Assembly (NCBI GenBank): GCA_028282885.1
Contig: JANQGX010000075.1
Span: 1-64,000 of the forward strand
Length of the DNA: 64,000 bases
Source: SAR324 cluster bacterium
GTDB taxonomy: Bacteria; SAR324; XYD2-FULL-50-16
Direction of reading: 5' to 3'
A model generated the notes under the pieces. It saw nothing but the letters and a program-made list of their open reading frames with translations. It searched no databases and had not been told where the DNA came from. Made by a program: the position numbers and the translations under genes. Positions 33,764-43,951 of this stretch are shown here, piece by piece. Numbering within the stretch: position 1 is the stretch's first letter; each line of letters opens with the position of its first letter.

Positions 33764-36616
33764 ATGAACACTGACAATTCGCAATCAGTAAAAATCTTCC
33801 TGCTGTCCTGTATAACCTTTTTACTGTTCGGTATTTCAATCGTTGCTATAGGGCAAGAGATCGAACAAGAGGTGAAGTATTTGTGGGAACAGCAATATTA
33901 CGGAAACCTGAACGGTGTCAAGAGTCTTCTCTTTTCCCACGAAATGCGTCATTCAAAACTGGCGTTTGCAGATATTGACCATGATGGAGATCAGGATATT
34001 TTCGTAGGACAACACAATGGTGAATTGGCTTTTTTCGAAAACCAGGGAACCGCGCAAAATCCCGATTTTGTTCTGATAACGCAGCAGTATAAGGCGATTT
34101 TTGAGATCAAAAAGGATGGACGCAAAACAAAGATCAGAAACACCATCGATGTCGGCAAATATTCAGCACCAGCCCTGATTGATATTGATCACGACGGTGA
34201 TTTTGACCTATTCATCGGATCTGAACAGGGATCAATCTGGCATTTTGAAAACCAGGGAAACAATCTAATCCCGGAGTTCAGATTGGTGACTCCCCGCTTT
34301 AGCAATATTGAACCGGGTCGCAACAGTGTGCCTATTTTCGCGGATATTAACCTGAAAAGAAAATATGACCTGCTCATCGGTACAGTCGAAGGCAAAGTCT
34401 GGCTATATACCAATGAAGGCACAAGGAAAAAGCACAACTTCCTGAAATATCCACCACAAGAAGTGGTAAGCTTTGGCTTGGAAACTCATGCTTCACCCGG
34501 CCTGTTTGATTGGGATGAAGATGGTGATCTTGATTTGGTCGTCGGACAGAAAAACGGCACTTTGAGCCTTTTCATAAACGAAGGGGATCGGTTTTACCCG
34601 AAATGGGTGTTAAGCGAACAGAACTTCCAGCTCATTGATATTGGTGGAGAATCATCACCGTATTTTATCGATATTGATGGTGATTCCGATTCAGATCTGG
34701 TCATTGGCAGTGCCAATCCAACAGTCTTTCTCTACGAGAGCAGACTCCAGGACGGAAAAAGGGTTTTATGGAACAAGAGCACAAATCTGTTTAAATTTCA
34801 TAAGCTTATCGTGACTGGAAATAGTGCCAGTCTGGCAGTAGGGGATCTGGATGGCGATAATGACTTTGATATCATCGTCGGGGAAAAAACGGGTAATCTT
34901 AACTATTACGAAAACCAAGGAACTTCCAAAGAGCCGGACTGGTTATTAAAAACCGAAGAGATGATCTTCATGACCGGTATTGAGAATAGTGCTCCCACCC
35001 TGGGGGATATAGACGCTGACGGGGATCTTGACCTTCTTGTGGGAGAAAAGCACGGCCAGATTATATTTGTGATGAATACCGGGACACCTCAAAACGCAAA
35101 ATGGGAATTAAAAGATAAAACCTATTTTCAGATCGATGCCGGATCCAACAGTGTTCCCTATCTGTCCGATATAGACAAAGACGGTGATCTGGATCTCCTC
35201 ATCGGGAACTACGCCGGTCGAGTTGTTTTGTACCTTAACAAGGGAACGAAATCCGAACCTCTCTTTGTATTGGAATCAACACGGTTCGCTTCTGCCAAGG
35301 TTTCTAAAAACGCTGCCCCAACCCTGTTCGACTGGAATCAGGATGAGTTTCCGGACATGATTGTGGGTGGGGAAGAAGGCAAAATACAACTGTTGCTGTC
35401 CCCGGGTAAAACAGGAGAGGAGAACCCTGACTGGAGTTTGGACGAGAATGCACTCTTTAGTTTTAATATGTACTCGCAGAGCCACCCCTTGATATTTGAT
35501 GTCAATTCCGATGGGCTAAAAGATCTGCTAGTGGGTAATTATTCTGGAGATTTTGTTCTTTACCTTAACAAGGGTAAAATCGAAGAGTCAAAGCAGGAGG
35601 AGATTACGGTCGACAATTCCATTGACCAGCAGTCCGGATCTCTTGTTGTAGAAGAAGTCGAAGGGCGCATTGAAGTGGATATGGATCAAACCGTCGAGGA
35701 GGAGGTCGAAGGACTTGGGCTTGAGTCCGCAGGCATCACCCTAGTGGATGAAGGTTTGGAGCGATTAAAGGTTGATCCGGTTTTTGTTGTTACCAGACTG
35801 CCACTGATCAATAATGAACGGATTATCCGCTCTGTCCCGACTATGGGTGATATGGACCAGGATGGGGACCTCGACATGTTAATCGGAAGCAAATCGGGAC
35901 GAATTTTTCATTATGAAAATGTGGGCGACGAGATTCGATGGGATTTCAAACTGGTGAATGATGATTTCATGAGTTCAGGCTCCCGAAAAAACTCATCACC
36001 ACTACTCGTCGATATGGATCAGGATGGAGATCTCGATCTGCTTATCGGATCAAAAACCGGAAGATTATACTATTTCTCCAACCAGGGCAGCGCTGAAGAG
36101 ATGGATTTGGTCGACGACTCCGCCCTTTTTGATAATCTCTGGTTGGGGCAAAATTCCAAACCATCGGTAGTCGATCTGGATGGGGATGGTTTGCTGGATA
36201 TATTGGCCGGAAGCTTTTTAGGAAAACTCATCTTCATTAGGAACGATTCAAGTCAGTTTGAGATTATAAGACGTGATTATCGCAAGCTTGACGTTGATCT
36301 TGGTTCGACACCCTTTTTTGCTGATCTCAGCAACAGCGATCAATTAGACCTGATGATCGGATCAGACTCCGGAAAGATCCTGTTTCTGCGTAATGAACGG
36401 GCTGATTTTCAAGGCAATTGGCAGTCAATTCCCAAAATCGATAATAATCTCAATTTCCCTAAGGGATCCAGCCCGATTGCATTTGATATCGATGCTGATG
36501 GCGATCCCGACTTGATTACCGGGAGTGAGGCCGGACCGGTCTTTTTATTCAGAAATGATGCTGTAGTAAGAGAACCCGAGCTTGATGAAGGGTTTGATAT
36601 TGCTGAAAATCTCTAA
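33764..36616 (+). CDS. Secreted FG-GAP/VCBS repeat protein
   Basis: The 950-residue protein has a signal peptide (about residues 8-31, ending VAIGQ) and about 14 FG-GAP-like repeats. Their calcium-binding-like core is repeated as DIDHDGDQDIFVGQHNG, DIDADGDLDLLVGEKHG, DMDQDGDLDMLIGSKSG and similar. These motifs usually fold as a beta-propeller that binds calcium or ligands on the cell surface. Between two repeat blocks, near residues 605-675, lies an acidic Glu/Val-rich linker (VEEVEGRIEVDMDQTVEEEV) that is not a repeat. There is no anchor. The gene for a CARDB protein follows after 18 bases, so the two are probably cotranscribed and may work together as a surface pair. Confidence 0.8.
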   Translation: MNTDNSQSVKIFLLSCITFLLFGISIVAIGQEIEQEVKYLWEQQYYGNLNGVKSLLFSHEMRHSKLAFADIDHDGDQDIFVGQHNGELAFFENQGTAQNPDFVLITQQYKAIFEIKKDGRKTKIRNTIDVGKYSAPALIDIDHDGDFDLFIGSEQGSIWHFENQGNNLIPEFRLVTPRFSNIEPGRNSVPIFADINLKRKYDLLIGTVEGKVWLYTNEGTRKKHNFLKYPPQEVVSFGLETHASPGLFDWDEDGDLDLVVGQKNGTLSLFINEGDRFYPKWVLSEQNFQLIDIGGESSPYFIDIDGDSDSDLVIGSANPTVFLYESRLQDGKRVLWNKSTNLFKFHKLIVTGNSASLAVGDLDGDNDFDIIVGEKTGNLNYYENQGTSKEPDWLLKTEEMIFMTGIENSAPTLGDIDADGDLDLLVGEKHGQIIFVMNTGTPQNAKWELKDKTYFQIDAGSNSVPYLSDIDKDGDLDLLIGNYAGRVVLYLNKGTKSEPLFVLESTRFASAKVSKNAAPTLFDWNQDEFPDMIVGGEEGKIQLLLSPGKTGEENPDWSLDENALFSFNMYSQSHPLIFDVNSDGLKDLLVGNYSGDFVLYLNKGKIEESKQEEITVDNSIDQQSGSLVVEEVEGRIEVDMDQTVEEEVEGLGLESAGITLVDEGLERLKVDPVFVVTRLPLINNERIIRSVPTMGDMDQDGDLDMLIGSKSGRIFHYENVGDEIRWDFKLVNDDFMSSGSRKNSSPLLVDMDQDGDLDLLIGSKTGRLYYFSNQGSAEEMDLVDDSALFDNLWLGQNSKPSVVDLDGDGLLDILAGSFLGKLIFIRNDSSQFEIIRRDYRKLDVDLGSTPFFADLSNSDQLDLMIGSDSGKILFLRNERADFQGNWQSIPKIDNNLNFPKGSSPIAFDIDADGDPDLITGSEAGPVFLFRNDAVVREPELDEGFDIAENL

Positions 36617-36634
36617 GATTCTAAATCTTAACCA

Positions 36635-37927
36635 ATGATGGCAATGAAAAATCAAATAACGATTGATAAGCGATTGGTTGTTAAGCACCTGTTCCCTTTA
36701 TCATTAATGTTCCTGCTTGTTGTCTTTGTTTTTTCCAAGGAACTGATAGCTGCAACCAAGAAGATTTCCCCGATCAGCGTCGAAAAGATCACCATAGGAG
36801 AGGATCGGATTGATACGGGCCGTAATCAACTGATTGAGGTCTTGGTAAAGAATTCATCAAACAAAACCGTTGATGCACATTTAAGGCTCTCCCTGGTTCT
36901 TCCCAATCGTAATATCGTTCAGTTTGGTAATCGAAAAGTGTCGTTAAATCAGCGATCAGAGCAACGGATTTTGATTCCTTATCCAATCGATAAAAACAGG
37001 GGTGGGGATTATACTGTTGGGGTCAAGGTATTTGATTCAAAAGGAAAGTTGATGACTCAAAATAAGGAGAACCAGCAGAAGTTTTTCTTTGCAGTTGATC
37101 CCACAAGAAAGAATGCTCAATCAACAAGAAAAAAAGCAAAAAAATCTAAAGATAACGCCGGCACCGCAAAAAAAGCTGAAGTTGTTGCTACAGAACCCGA
37201 GTCCTTGTTTGACCCACCTGATCTCCAAATTGAAAAAGTGACGATTCTCCATAACAACTCCATTATCCGGGGAGAAACAGCTCATGTCAGGTTGGTTATC
37301 TCCAACCAGGGAGGAGATGTTGCCATGAATGTAAAATACTCGGTTTACTGGTATTTTGCTCCCCGCAAGAACCGCAAGATCGAATCGTTTTCGGATATGA
37401 TAAAAGTCATCGCTCCCGGAGAGAGGAAATATGTTGAATTACCGGTGACCATCCCGGAGGAAGAGCAAAAGGGTGATTATCATATTTATGCAGTAGTTGA
37501 TGAATCAAATCAGATCAAGGAGCTGAGTGAGAGAAACAACTCTGCTGTTTCGGAGAAACCTGTCATTTTCAGCGATATTGCTCTTGTTTTCCCGGATGAT
37601 CAACACTCTTTTGCGGAGGATGGATTGTTCAAATTCGAGTGGAGAAGCAAGAAATTCAATCGTTTTAAGGTCCAGGTATCGACAAATAAGCTGTTTGCCG
37701 ACAAAGAGGAGATGTTTGAACTTCCGAAAGGGGATAATGAAGCCGGGTGGGAGTCCGCTTCCGATCTAAAACCATTGTCCGGAGAAATGCCGGCTATGGC
37801 ACTGGCCTTGATGGAAAGTAACGATATTGATTATCTCTTTTGGAGGGTAAAAGCCAAAAACTCAGATGGATTGATCGCAGAATCGACCGTGAGGAAATTT
37901 TACATCAGGTTTAAGGCCGACCTTTAG
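36635..37927 (+). CDS. Secreted CARDB-domain protein
   Basis: This 430-residue protein has an N-terminal hydrophobic signal or anchor (LFPLSLMFLLVVFVFSKELI, about 18-38). It carries a beta-rich domain at about 45-150 (IEVLVKNSSNKTVDAHLRLS), a lysine-rich linker at 155-180 (RKNAQSTRKKAKKSKD), and a clear CARDB domain at about 200-310 (GETAHVRLVISNQGGDVAMN, DYHIYAVVDESNQIKELSERN). The C-terminal part resembles FN3-type beta-sandwiches. CARDB domains are Ig-like units of extracellular adhesion proteins. The start has three possible ATGs (36635, 36638, 36644). The 3' end overlaps the convergent mltA by 17 bp. Confidence 0.72.
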   Translation: MMAMKNQITIDKRLVVKHLFPLSLMFLLVVFVFSKELIAATKKISPISVEKITIGEDRIDTGRNQLIEVLVKNSSNKTVDAHLRLSLVLPNRNIVQFGNRKVSLNQRSEQRILIPYPIDKNRGGDYTVGVKVFDSKGKLMTQNKENQQKFFFAVDPTRKNAQSTRKKAKKSKDNAGTAKKAEVVATEPESLFDPPDLQIEKVTILHNNSIIRGETAHVRLVISNQGGDVAMNVKYSVYWYFAPRKNRKIESFSDMIKVIAPGERKYVELPVTIPEEEQKGDYHIYAVVDESNQIKELSERNNSAVSEKPVIFSDIALVFPDDQHSFAEDGLFKFEWRSKKFNRFKVQVSTNKLFADKEEMFELPKGDNEAGWESASDLKPLSGEMPAMALALMESNDIDYLFWRVKAKNSDGLIAESTVRKFYIRFKADL

Positions 37928-39179
37928 CAAAGGCTGACAGGGCTTCCTTTTTGGCAATTAAAACATAAAACTTACCAAAGCTCCGCATACTCCCGGCACT
38001 TTTCTCAGCCAGAGTTCCATTTCCCCAGAAAAGATCAACTCTGCCGGGACCTTTAATTGCACCACCCGTATCCTGAATGACGGCAAATCGAGCAAAGGGA
38101 GCGGTCGATGATTCCGACCAGTTCTTTTTAAATACGGGCATCTCCGTCTCAATATAAGCCAGGGCACCTTTGGGGAAAATACTGGTATCCACTGCAATGG
38201 AGCGATGCCGGGTCAAAGGCACGTTTATATTTCCCTTGGGACCCCTGTCATCATCATCGAGGGCAAAAAACGTATAGCTTTGATTATGATAAAGTATTCT
38301 GTCCCTCGATTCGGGATGGTCGGTTAAATATTGTCTGATAGACCCCATGGAGACATCTTCGAGTGCCATCAGCTTTTCATCTACCAAGAGTTTTCCGATA
38401 CTTGAGTATCGATGCCCATTGGAGCCGTTGTAGCTCAATCTGATTTGCTTTCCCGAAGGCAGCTCCAAGATTCCGGACCCTTGAATCTGCATAAAAAACA
38501 GATCAACCGGATCCTTCATCCAGGCAATTTCCATGTTCTTCCCTTCCAATACCTTTTCCTCCATTATCTCCCGTCTGGTGTAATAGGGAAGGATTTGATT
38601 GTTTATCACCCGATAGACGATTGTTCTATTGACCAGGGAATCCCTGAACTCACCCAGATTCAGAACCAGCAGATCATTGGGGGGACCATAAACCGGTACC
38701 GTGTATTCATCGGTTTTTTTGAAACTTCCGGGAAACAGAGGTTCATAATAACCGGTAAATAGAACACCTTCTCCATCCTCGTTCTTGGATGACCGAAAGA
38801 GATAAAAGTTAAGCTCCAGCTCGTCGATCAGTCTGTCATAGTCATTTACCTTGTTGATGATCTCCTGAAACAGCTCAAAAGACCGAACAACTTCTGACGA
38901 GGTATAAATCAGCTTGCCGAACTTAAACCGAGTAGTCGCCGGAATTTTATTGTAGTAATCCAGTGAGTAGTTGATGGCCTTTTGCAGACTTTTAATGGTG
39001 AGATCATCCCCTTTGAGAAAGTGATGGTATGGTTGATTAACCAATATCATCGAAGAGGAAGAAAGAGCTATTACCTTGCGTGCGGGTAAAAATCTTCCGG
39101 GATCGTAGATCTCCTTCGTACAGCCATTCAGGATGGAAAGAACACCCAAAATCAGGAGCAAAAACTTGAAATAAAACAT
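37911..39179 (-). CDS. mltA: Membrane-bound lytic murein transglycosylase A
   Basis: MltA cleaves glycan strands of peptidoglycan at the outer membrane inner face. With the start at the ATG at 39179 the protein is 422 residues with lipobox LNGC (Cys20). The MltA domain is complete: GVLFTGYYEPLFPGS, FMQIQGSGILELPSGKQIRL, NVPLTRHRSIAVDTSIFPKG and the 3D-like region QDTGGAIKGPGRVDLFWG with the catalytic aspartate. A TTG at 39188 would add three residues. The gene lies 14 bases downstream of the large GGDEF gene on the same strand. Confidence 0.93.
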   Translation of the reverse strand: MFYFKFLLLILGVLSILNGCTKEIYDPGRFLPARKVIALSSSSMILVNQPYHHFLKGDDLTIKSLQKAINYSLDYYNKIPATTRFKFGKLIYTSSEVVRSFELFQEIINKVNDYDRLIDELELNFYLFRSSKNEDGEGVLFTGYYEPLFPGSFKKTDEYTVPVYGPPNDLLVLNLGEFRDSLVNRTIVYRVINNQILPYYTRREIMEEKVLEGKNMEIAWMKDPVDLFFMQIQGSGILELPSGKQIRLSYNGSNGHRYSSIGKLLVDEKLMALEDVSMGSIRQYLTDHPESRDRILYHNQSYTFFALDDDDRGPKGNINVPLTRHRSIAVDTSIFPKGALAYIETEMPVFKKNWSESSTAPFARFAVIQDTGGAIKGPGRVDLFWGNGTLAEKSAGSMRSFGKFYVLIAKKEALSAFAKGRP

Positions 39180-39193
39180 ACCCTGCAAACCTG

Positions 39194-41833
39194 TTAACTG
39201 ACGTTTATTATGCCTTCAGCTCCCACAACCTGGTTTCTGCCTCGTTCCTTTGCAATATACAGGCAGTGATCTGCTCCCTTGAGAAGTGTTTCCGAATCGG
39301 AGCCGTTTTCCGGAAAGGAAGAGACGCCGAAGCTCGCCGTGAGTGTTCCCTTCGGTTGTTTCTCTTCGTTTTCAAATTTGGTATTCTCAACAGTCAATCT
39401 CAACTTTTCAGCAATCGCCTCGGCCATTTTCTTGGCTGTTCCCGGGAGAACGATGACAAATTCTTCACCGCCGTATCGTGCAGCCATGTCGCTTTGCCTA
39501 ACCCCGGTTTGAAGTATCTTGGCGACCATTTTTAGGACCTCATCACCAAGCTGATGCCCGTTTGTATCATTGTAGTGCTTGAAATTGTCGACATCCAGCA
39601 TAATTAACGAGCAATTTCCGCCCTGAAGCTCGGATTTAACAAGCTGTTCTCTGATAAAATTGTCAAAATACTTTCGATTGAACAACCCTGTCATGCCATC
39701 AGTTGCAGCACTTTTCTGAGCCTTCTGAATATTATTGGAAAGCAGGAAGAGTTTTTGCTCGGTTTCAATTATGGAGTTAATCTTGAAGAGAGCATCTTCA
39801 ATGGTAAACGGCTTAAACAGGAAGTCCGTGATTCCCAGTGAGATTATTTTATTCCTGAGATCCAGATCGAGTAGCTTGTCGCTTATCACCAGTGTGGAGA
39901 CTTTTTTCTGATTACAGGCCAGAATTCGCTGCAGAAACTCTTCATAGCCCCATTGCGGGGAAGTAAAAAACGGATCGACAATAACCAGATTCAGGTTCAA
40001 GGCATTGATTGCATTCAGGGCAGCTATCTGGGTATCAAATTCATAAATTTCATTCAAAGCAAACTGTTTTTCAATAATACCTTTAATAATCCTGCGATCC
40101 CACTCGTGCTCATCAATGATCATTACGTTGATCCTTGATCCCGTCTCCACGCTCGGATCAAGCGGCATTTTCAGCAGAATGCTCTGCTCATTCTCTTTTA
40201 CGGATACCTGCATTTCACCGTGATGCAGTTCAATAATTCTTTTCACCAGAGGAAGCTCAAGTTCACCTTTTTGGATGGTCAGCTCGATACCGTCCGCAAG
40301 GCTGTCTAAATCCTCAACTCCGATTTCATCGGTACTGAGTACTTCACCTAATGAGATGGTTATCTCCAACTGGCTTTTTTCACGATTTCTCACACAATGG
40401 AAATAGATCGAGTCATCTCCATGGCGTTTAGCAGCCAGATATTCCACGATTTCCAGAAAAGCCCTGATGATTTTCTGTCGATCCGCTGTAATCAAGGTGA
40501 TTTCAGGATCGATGTGAAAATCAAGGTTTTTTATAGACCCGGCCAAGGTGCCCAACTCCTCGATCAGGTTTTCGAAGTTCACTACCTCCATGGATAAGCT
40601 GAACTCGGAGGTCAGTTCAGCCATTGTAATGAGGTTACCTACAAGTTTCTCCAACTTGGTTCCCTCTTCCATCACCTGGTTCAACAGCTCTGATTGATCC
40701 GATGATAATACCTCTTCAGCAGAGCGCTTTTTCATAAGCTCGGCATAGTTGATCAAGCTGTCCAACGGTGTTTTCAATTGGGATGAGATATTGGATAAAA
40801 ACCGATCTTTAACCTGATTACTGTTTTCCAGCTCTTTTAAAGTGTCTTCCAGTTCGTTGTAAGTCTGTTTCAGCTCCTGGTTTGCTTTCAAGATATTCTG
40901 CTCATATTTCTTCTGTAACGAAATATCACGAACAACAGTCGCCAATACAATTTTCTCCTTCCCATCCTCCGCCTTGGTTTTGACTGGAGAAATAGAGATC
41001 ATCACCGGGAAGGTTGTACTGTCTTTTCTTTTTGCGGTTGTCTGACCGTTCCACCCTTTCTTTATTATTTCCTTCTTCAGAGGCCCTTCGATAACAAGTT
41101 CGGAAAAAAGCGCTTTCAAGCCCTGGCTGGTAATCTCATCCTGTTGATACCCAAAAAGGGTTTGAAAAGCAGCATTGCCGGTAAGCAGATTACCGTTGGC
41201 TTCCGAGGTAACGATAGCATCCTGATTTGACTCCACAACCTGTGAAAACAGTTTGATCTGACCCAGCTTCTGCTGCAGTTCCTTTTTCAAGTCTTTAGAA
41301 ATCTCGGTAATTTCCTTATGGTACTTATCGATCTCCTGTTTTTCCAGAACTGCATTTTCATACAACTTCGCCCGGTCTGTTGTAATCCTTAGTTTTTCGG
41401 CGAGGATATTGCTGAACATCTTCAGGAAGGAGTTCGACAACCTGATTTTCTCCTGGTCCTCATCGTCCAAAAAACTGGAATCTATCGCAACAACCCTGCT
41501 CTTGGCAGTAGCTATTACGTCGGCTGACCTTGGTGCATTACGGCTGACAACAGCCATTTCTCCGATAGTCTGGCCCGGTTGATCAATTTTGAGAATGAAC
41601 CTGCCACTGGCAACAACATCGAATTCACCCTTTAGCAGAATATAAACGGTATGATCTGCCTTGACTGTTTCGCGAATCAGGTATTCTCCCTCCTCAAGCT
41701 CAGAGATCCACGCATTTAAAAAAACCTCCTTGAGAAGCTCAAATTCAACAGTTCTGAAATAGGGTGTATTCCCGACAAACTTGGTTGTTTCTGCAAATAG
41801 CTGTTTATTGTCGTGTAATGAAATCTGTTTCAT
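39194..41833 (-). CDS. Hybrid signalling protein: cNMP-binding, PAS, degenerate kinase, receiver and GGDEF domains
   Basis: This 879-residue cytoplasmic protein has, in order, a cyclic nucleotide-binding domain (about 30-145), a coiled coil, a PAS domain (195-310), a histidine-kinase-like region, a receiver (about 575-690) and a diguanylate cyclase. The dimerisation box reads FLSNISSQLKTPL: the phospho-accepting His is replaced by Ser351, and the ATPase N-box Asn is not recognisable, so it is probably a pseudokinase. The receiver Asp (LVIVDPFF) and Lys (FLFKPF) are kept. The GGDEF domain is intact (GGEEF) with an inhibitory RQSD site 5 residues before it. Thus it likely makes cyclic-di-GMP under control of several inputs. 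It is followed closely by mltA. Confidence 0.88.
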   Translation of the reverse strand: MKQISLHDNKQLFAETTKFVGNTPYFRTVEFELLKEVFLNAWISELEEGEYLIRETVKADHTVYILLKGEFDVVASGRFILKIDQPGQTIGEMAVVSRNAPRSADVIATAKSRVVAIDSSFLDDEDQEKIRLSNSFLKMFSNILAEKLRITTDRAKLYENAVLEKQEIDKYHKEITEISKDLKKELQQKLGQIKLFSQVVESNQDAIVTSEANGNLLTGNAAFQTLFGYQQDEITSQGLKALFSELVIEGPLKKEIIKKGWNGQTTAKRKDSTTFPVMISISPVKTKAEDGKEKIVLATVVRDISLQKKYEQNILKANQELKQTYNELEDTLKELENSNQVKDRFLSNISSQLKTPLDSLINYAELMKKRSAEEVLSSDQSELLNQVMEEGTKLEKLVGNLITMAELTSEFSLSMEVVNFENLIEELGTLAGSIKNLDFHIDPEITLITADRQKIIRAFLEIVEYLAAKRHGDDSIYFHCVRNREKSQLEITISLGEVLSTDEIGVEDLDSLADGIELTIQKGELELPLVKRIIELHHGEMQVSVKENEQSILLKMPLDPSVETGSRINVMIIDEHEWDRRIIKGIIEKQFALNEIYEFDTQIAALNAINALNLNLVIVDPFFTSPQWGYEEFLQRILACNQKKVSTLVISDKLLDLDLRNKIISLGITDFLFKPFTIEDALFKINSIIETEQKLFLLSNNIQKAQKSAATDGMTGLFNRKYFDNFIREQLVKSELQGGNCSLIMLDVDNFKHYNDTNGHQLGDEVLKMVAKILQTGVRQSDMAARYGGEEFVIVLPGTAKKMAEAIAEKLRLTVENTKFENEEKQPKGTLTASFGVSSFPENGSDSETLLKGADHCLYIAKERGRNQVVGAEGIINVS

Positions 41834-41936
41834 ATGTAGAGTGCAACGATTCCCTGTTTTACCTGTAAAAAATCTGAAAACGTTCGATACTCTTTATCTT
41901 AGTATTGATTATAACCCTTTATTCTTCTTTGGCAAT

Positions 41937-42929
41937 TTATACTTTACGGGAAATAATGAAATCTGACATTTGTTTGATGCTTTGAATATATATGGAATCC
42001 GTAAATCCGTTCAGGCAATCTTTAGCGGCATTTGAATACTGTTCAGCGCGTTTAATGGTGTAAACGATTGACTGATACTTCTCCATTAACTCATAAACTT
42101 CGGTTACATGCTGATCCGTGATTTCATCGATATCAAGTATCTTTAAAACTCTTTCGCTGTCCTTTCCAGATCCATTTTCGATCAAATGACTTAACGGTAA
42201 CGTCATTTTGCGCTCTTTCAAATCGGTACCAAAACTTTTGCCGGTCTTTGCATTCTTGATATCATAGTCCAGGGCATCATCGATCATTTGAAATGCCATG
42301 CCGATGTTGATACCGCATTTGTATAACTTGTCAGATTGCTCCTCATCGGCACCGGCTAACTTTGCACCAATAATCATCGCTGCGCCGATCAGACTGGCTG
42401 TCTTGTTGTGGATGATTTCAAGATATTCCTCTTCAGAGGTATTGCTGTTGTCCCTTTCAAGCTGAATGATCTCACCTTTCGCCATTGCTGTTGTTGCAGT
42501 GGATAGTAGGGATACCAGCTCCGTATTTTCGAAATCTGCCAAATATTGAAAAGAAATCGTAAAGAGATAGTCTCCAACCAGAACGGCCGCTTCATTGCCC
42601 CAGATTGATCTTGCAGCTTTTTTGGATCTTCTGAAATCAGCGTTGTCAACGACGTCGTCGTGCAGCAACGTTGCTGTATGGATATATTCTATGATCGCCG
42701 CTGAGATACAGGTCTTTTCATCGATCTTACCTACTGCTCCTCCTGCCAGCAACAACAAGGCAGGGCGAACCCTTTTGCCTCCCGCTTTCAGAATGTAGTG
42801 GCTGACCTCCTTCAACAATGAAATATCCGTCTGCAGCTTTCCAATCAGAATCTCTTCAACCTTTTGCAGAGGCTCTTTGATAGATTTTAAAATAGTATTA
42901 TAGTCCAACGGTTTGATATGTTTATTCAT
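41937..42929 (-). CDS. ispB: Polyprenyl diphosphate synthase (octaprenyl/solanesyl type)
   Basis: The 330-residue enzyme extends isoprenyl diphosphates, probably for a quinone side chain. Both aspartate-rich motifs are present: the first is HDDVVDNADFRR (Asp at 91, 92 and 95) and the second FQMIDDALDYD. GGKRVRPALLLLA, the isopentenyl-binding motif, lies before them. I start at the ATG at 42929 (MNKHIKPL) rather than a TTG at 42986. A perfect TATAAT lies on the minus strand at 43002-42997, without a fitting -35. Chain length is not readable. The call of a quinone-type enzyme rests on similarity in size and motif spacing. Confidence 0.87.
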   Translation of the reverse strand: MNKHIKPLDYNTILKSIKEPLQKVEEILIGKLQTDISLLKEVSHYILKAGGKRVRPALLLLAGGAVGKIDEKTCISAAIIEYIHTATLLHDDVVDNADFRRSKKAARSIWGNEAAVLVGDYLFTISFQYLADFENTELVSLLSTATTAMAKGEIIQLERDNSNTSEEEYLEIIHNKTASLIGAAMIIGAKLAGADEEQSDKLYKCGINIGMAFQMIDDALDYDIKNAKTGKSFGTDLKERKMTLPLSHLIENGSGKDSERVLKILDIDEITDQHVTEVYELMEKYQSIVYTIKRAEQYSNAAKDCLNGFTDSIYIQSIKQMSDFIISRKV

Positions 42930-43211
42930 TGATTGCGAAGTAGCGCCTGATTGGTGTGAATCGAATCGGCATCGTGATTTGGACAAGGGCTTAACGATTA
43001 TAACCTCTTGTCAGCTTACACCGTAACCCACGTGTCATCAAATTACAAATGCAGATTAGCGATCCTGATTTGATTTGATTCCTAAACCCTTGATAGCAAG
43101 AAGATGGATATTCAATGAGGAATTTAGCTATGGCCGCATCACTACTGATAAGCATCAACAGATTTCCGGGCGTCTATCAAACTCTCCGATCGTCTTCAAT
43201 CACATGTCAGC

Positions 43212-43664
43212 CTAACCTTCAGGCCTGGTAATAATTTCCGGGGTGATATGTTCAGGTTTCTGGTTGTTTCTTGCAGAATTCAGATGTTGGTATTTTTCAT
43301 ACGCCATAAACGCATCATCTGTTCTATCCACTTTTTCAAAAGCCAATGCCAAATTGTACCAAACTTCAGGGAATTCCGGGTTTTGCTCGATTGCTTTCCA
43401 GTAGGTTTCAATTGCCTTATCATAAAGAACCAGTGAATAGTAGACCAACCCCAGATTATAATAAAAACGCTCCTGTTCAGGATCAAGGGCTATGGCTTTC
43501 TTGTATTCCCCCTCTGCGGAGAGCAGACGATGCTGCTTGAAATAGGCATTGCCCCGATTAAAATGATCAAGTGCGCTGATTCTCAACGCATCCTGACTGG
43601 GACCGCAGGAGGTCATTGTTAGTAAAAGCAACACCAACGACGCCCAAACACAGATTCTATACAT
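43212..43664 (-). CDS. Small TPR lipoprotein
   Basis: The 150-residue product has a signal peptide with lipobox-like MTSC (Cys20) followed by Gly-Pro. Three tetratricopeptide repeats then run through residues 30-135, for example YYNLGLVYYSLVLYDKAIETYWKAI-like spacing (first 20 residues: YYNLGLVYYSLVLYDKAIET). A short polar tail ends the protein. It is probably an outer-membrane-attached adaptor. It stands alone between ispB and the divergent rpsA; no partner is clear. Confidence 0.72.
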   Translation of the reverse strand: MYRICVWASLVLLLLTMTSCGPSQDALRISALDHFNRGNAYFKQHRLLSAEGEYKKAIALDPEQERFYYNLGLVYYSLVLYDKAIETYWKAIEQNPEFPEVWYNLALAFEKVDRTDDAFMAYEKYQHLNSARNNQKPEHITPEIITRPEG

Positions 43665-43951
43665 TCCGCCTCATCGATAATTTATTTGACGGGATTTTCG
43701 AAACGCAATTGCAATTTGATTCCCAGTGATGCCTCCAAATTCCTTAAATGCTTTGATTAGTCTTTGCTGGTGAGTATATCTAATTAGCCACAGGGGGGCA
43801 ATCCAAATCGGGATATTGATACATCAGGTCGGATCATCTCTTCGTTCCTGATAAAGATTTTAAAGCCACGCCTTCAGTTGATCGGTCAAATTGATTGATT
43901 CCGAGGATTGCAGTTGAAAATTCCGGAAGCGAGCTTCTTCGAAGAATTGCA

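Noticed and set aside
33764..36616. The FG-GAP DNA repeats as a CRISPR or satellite array
   Set aside because: The repetition is at protein level with diverged codons, not a regular DNA repeat with spacers.
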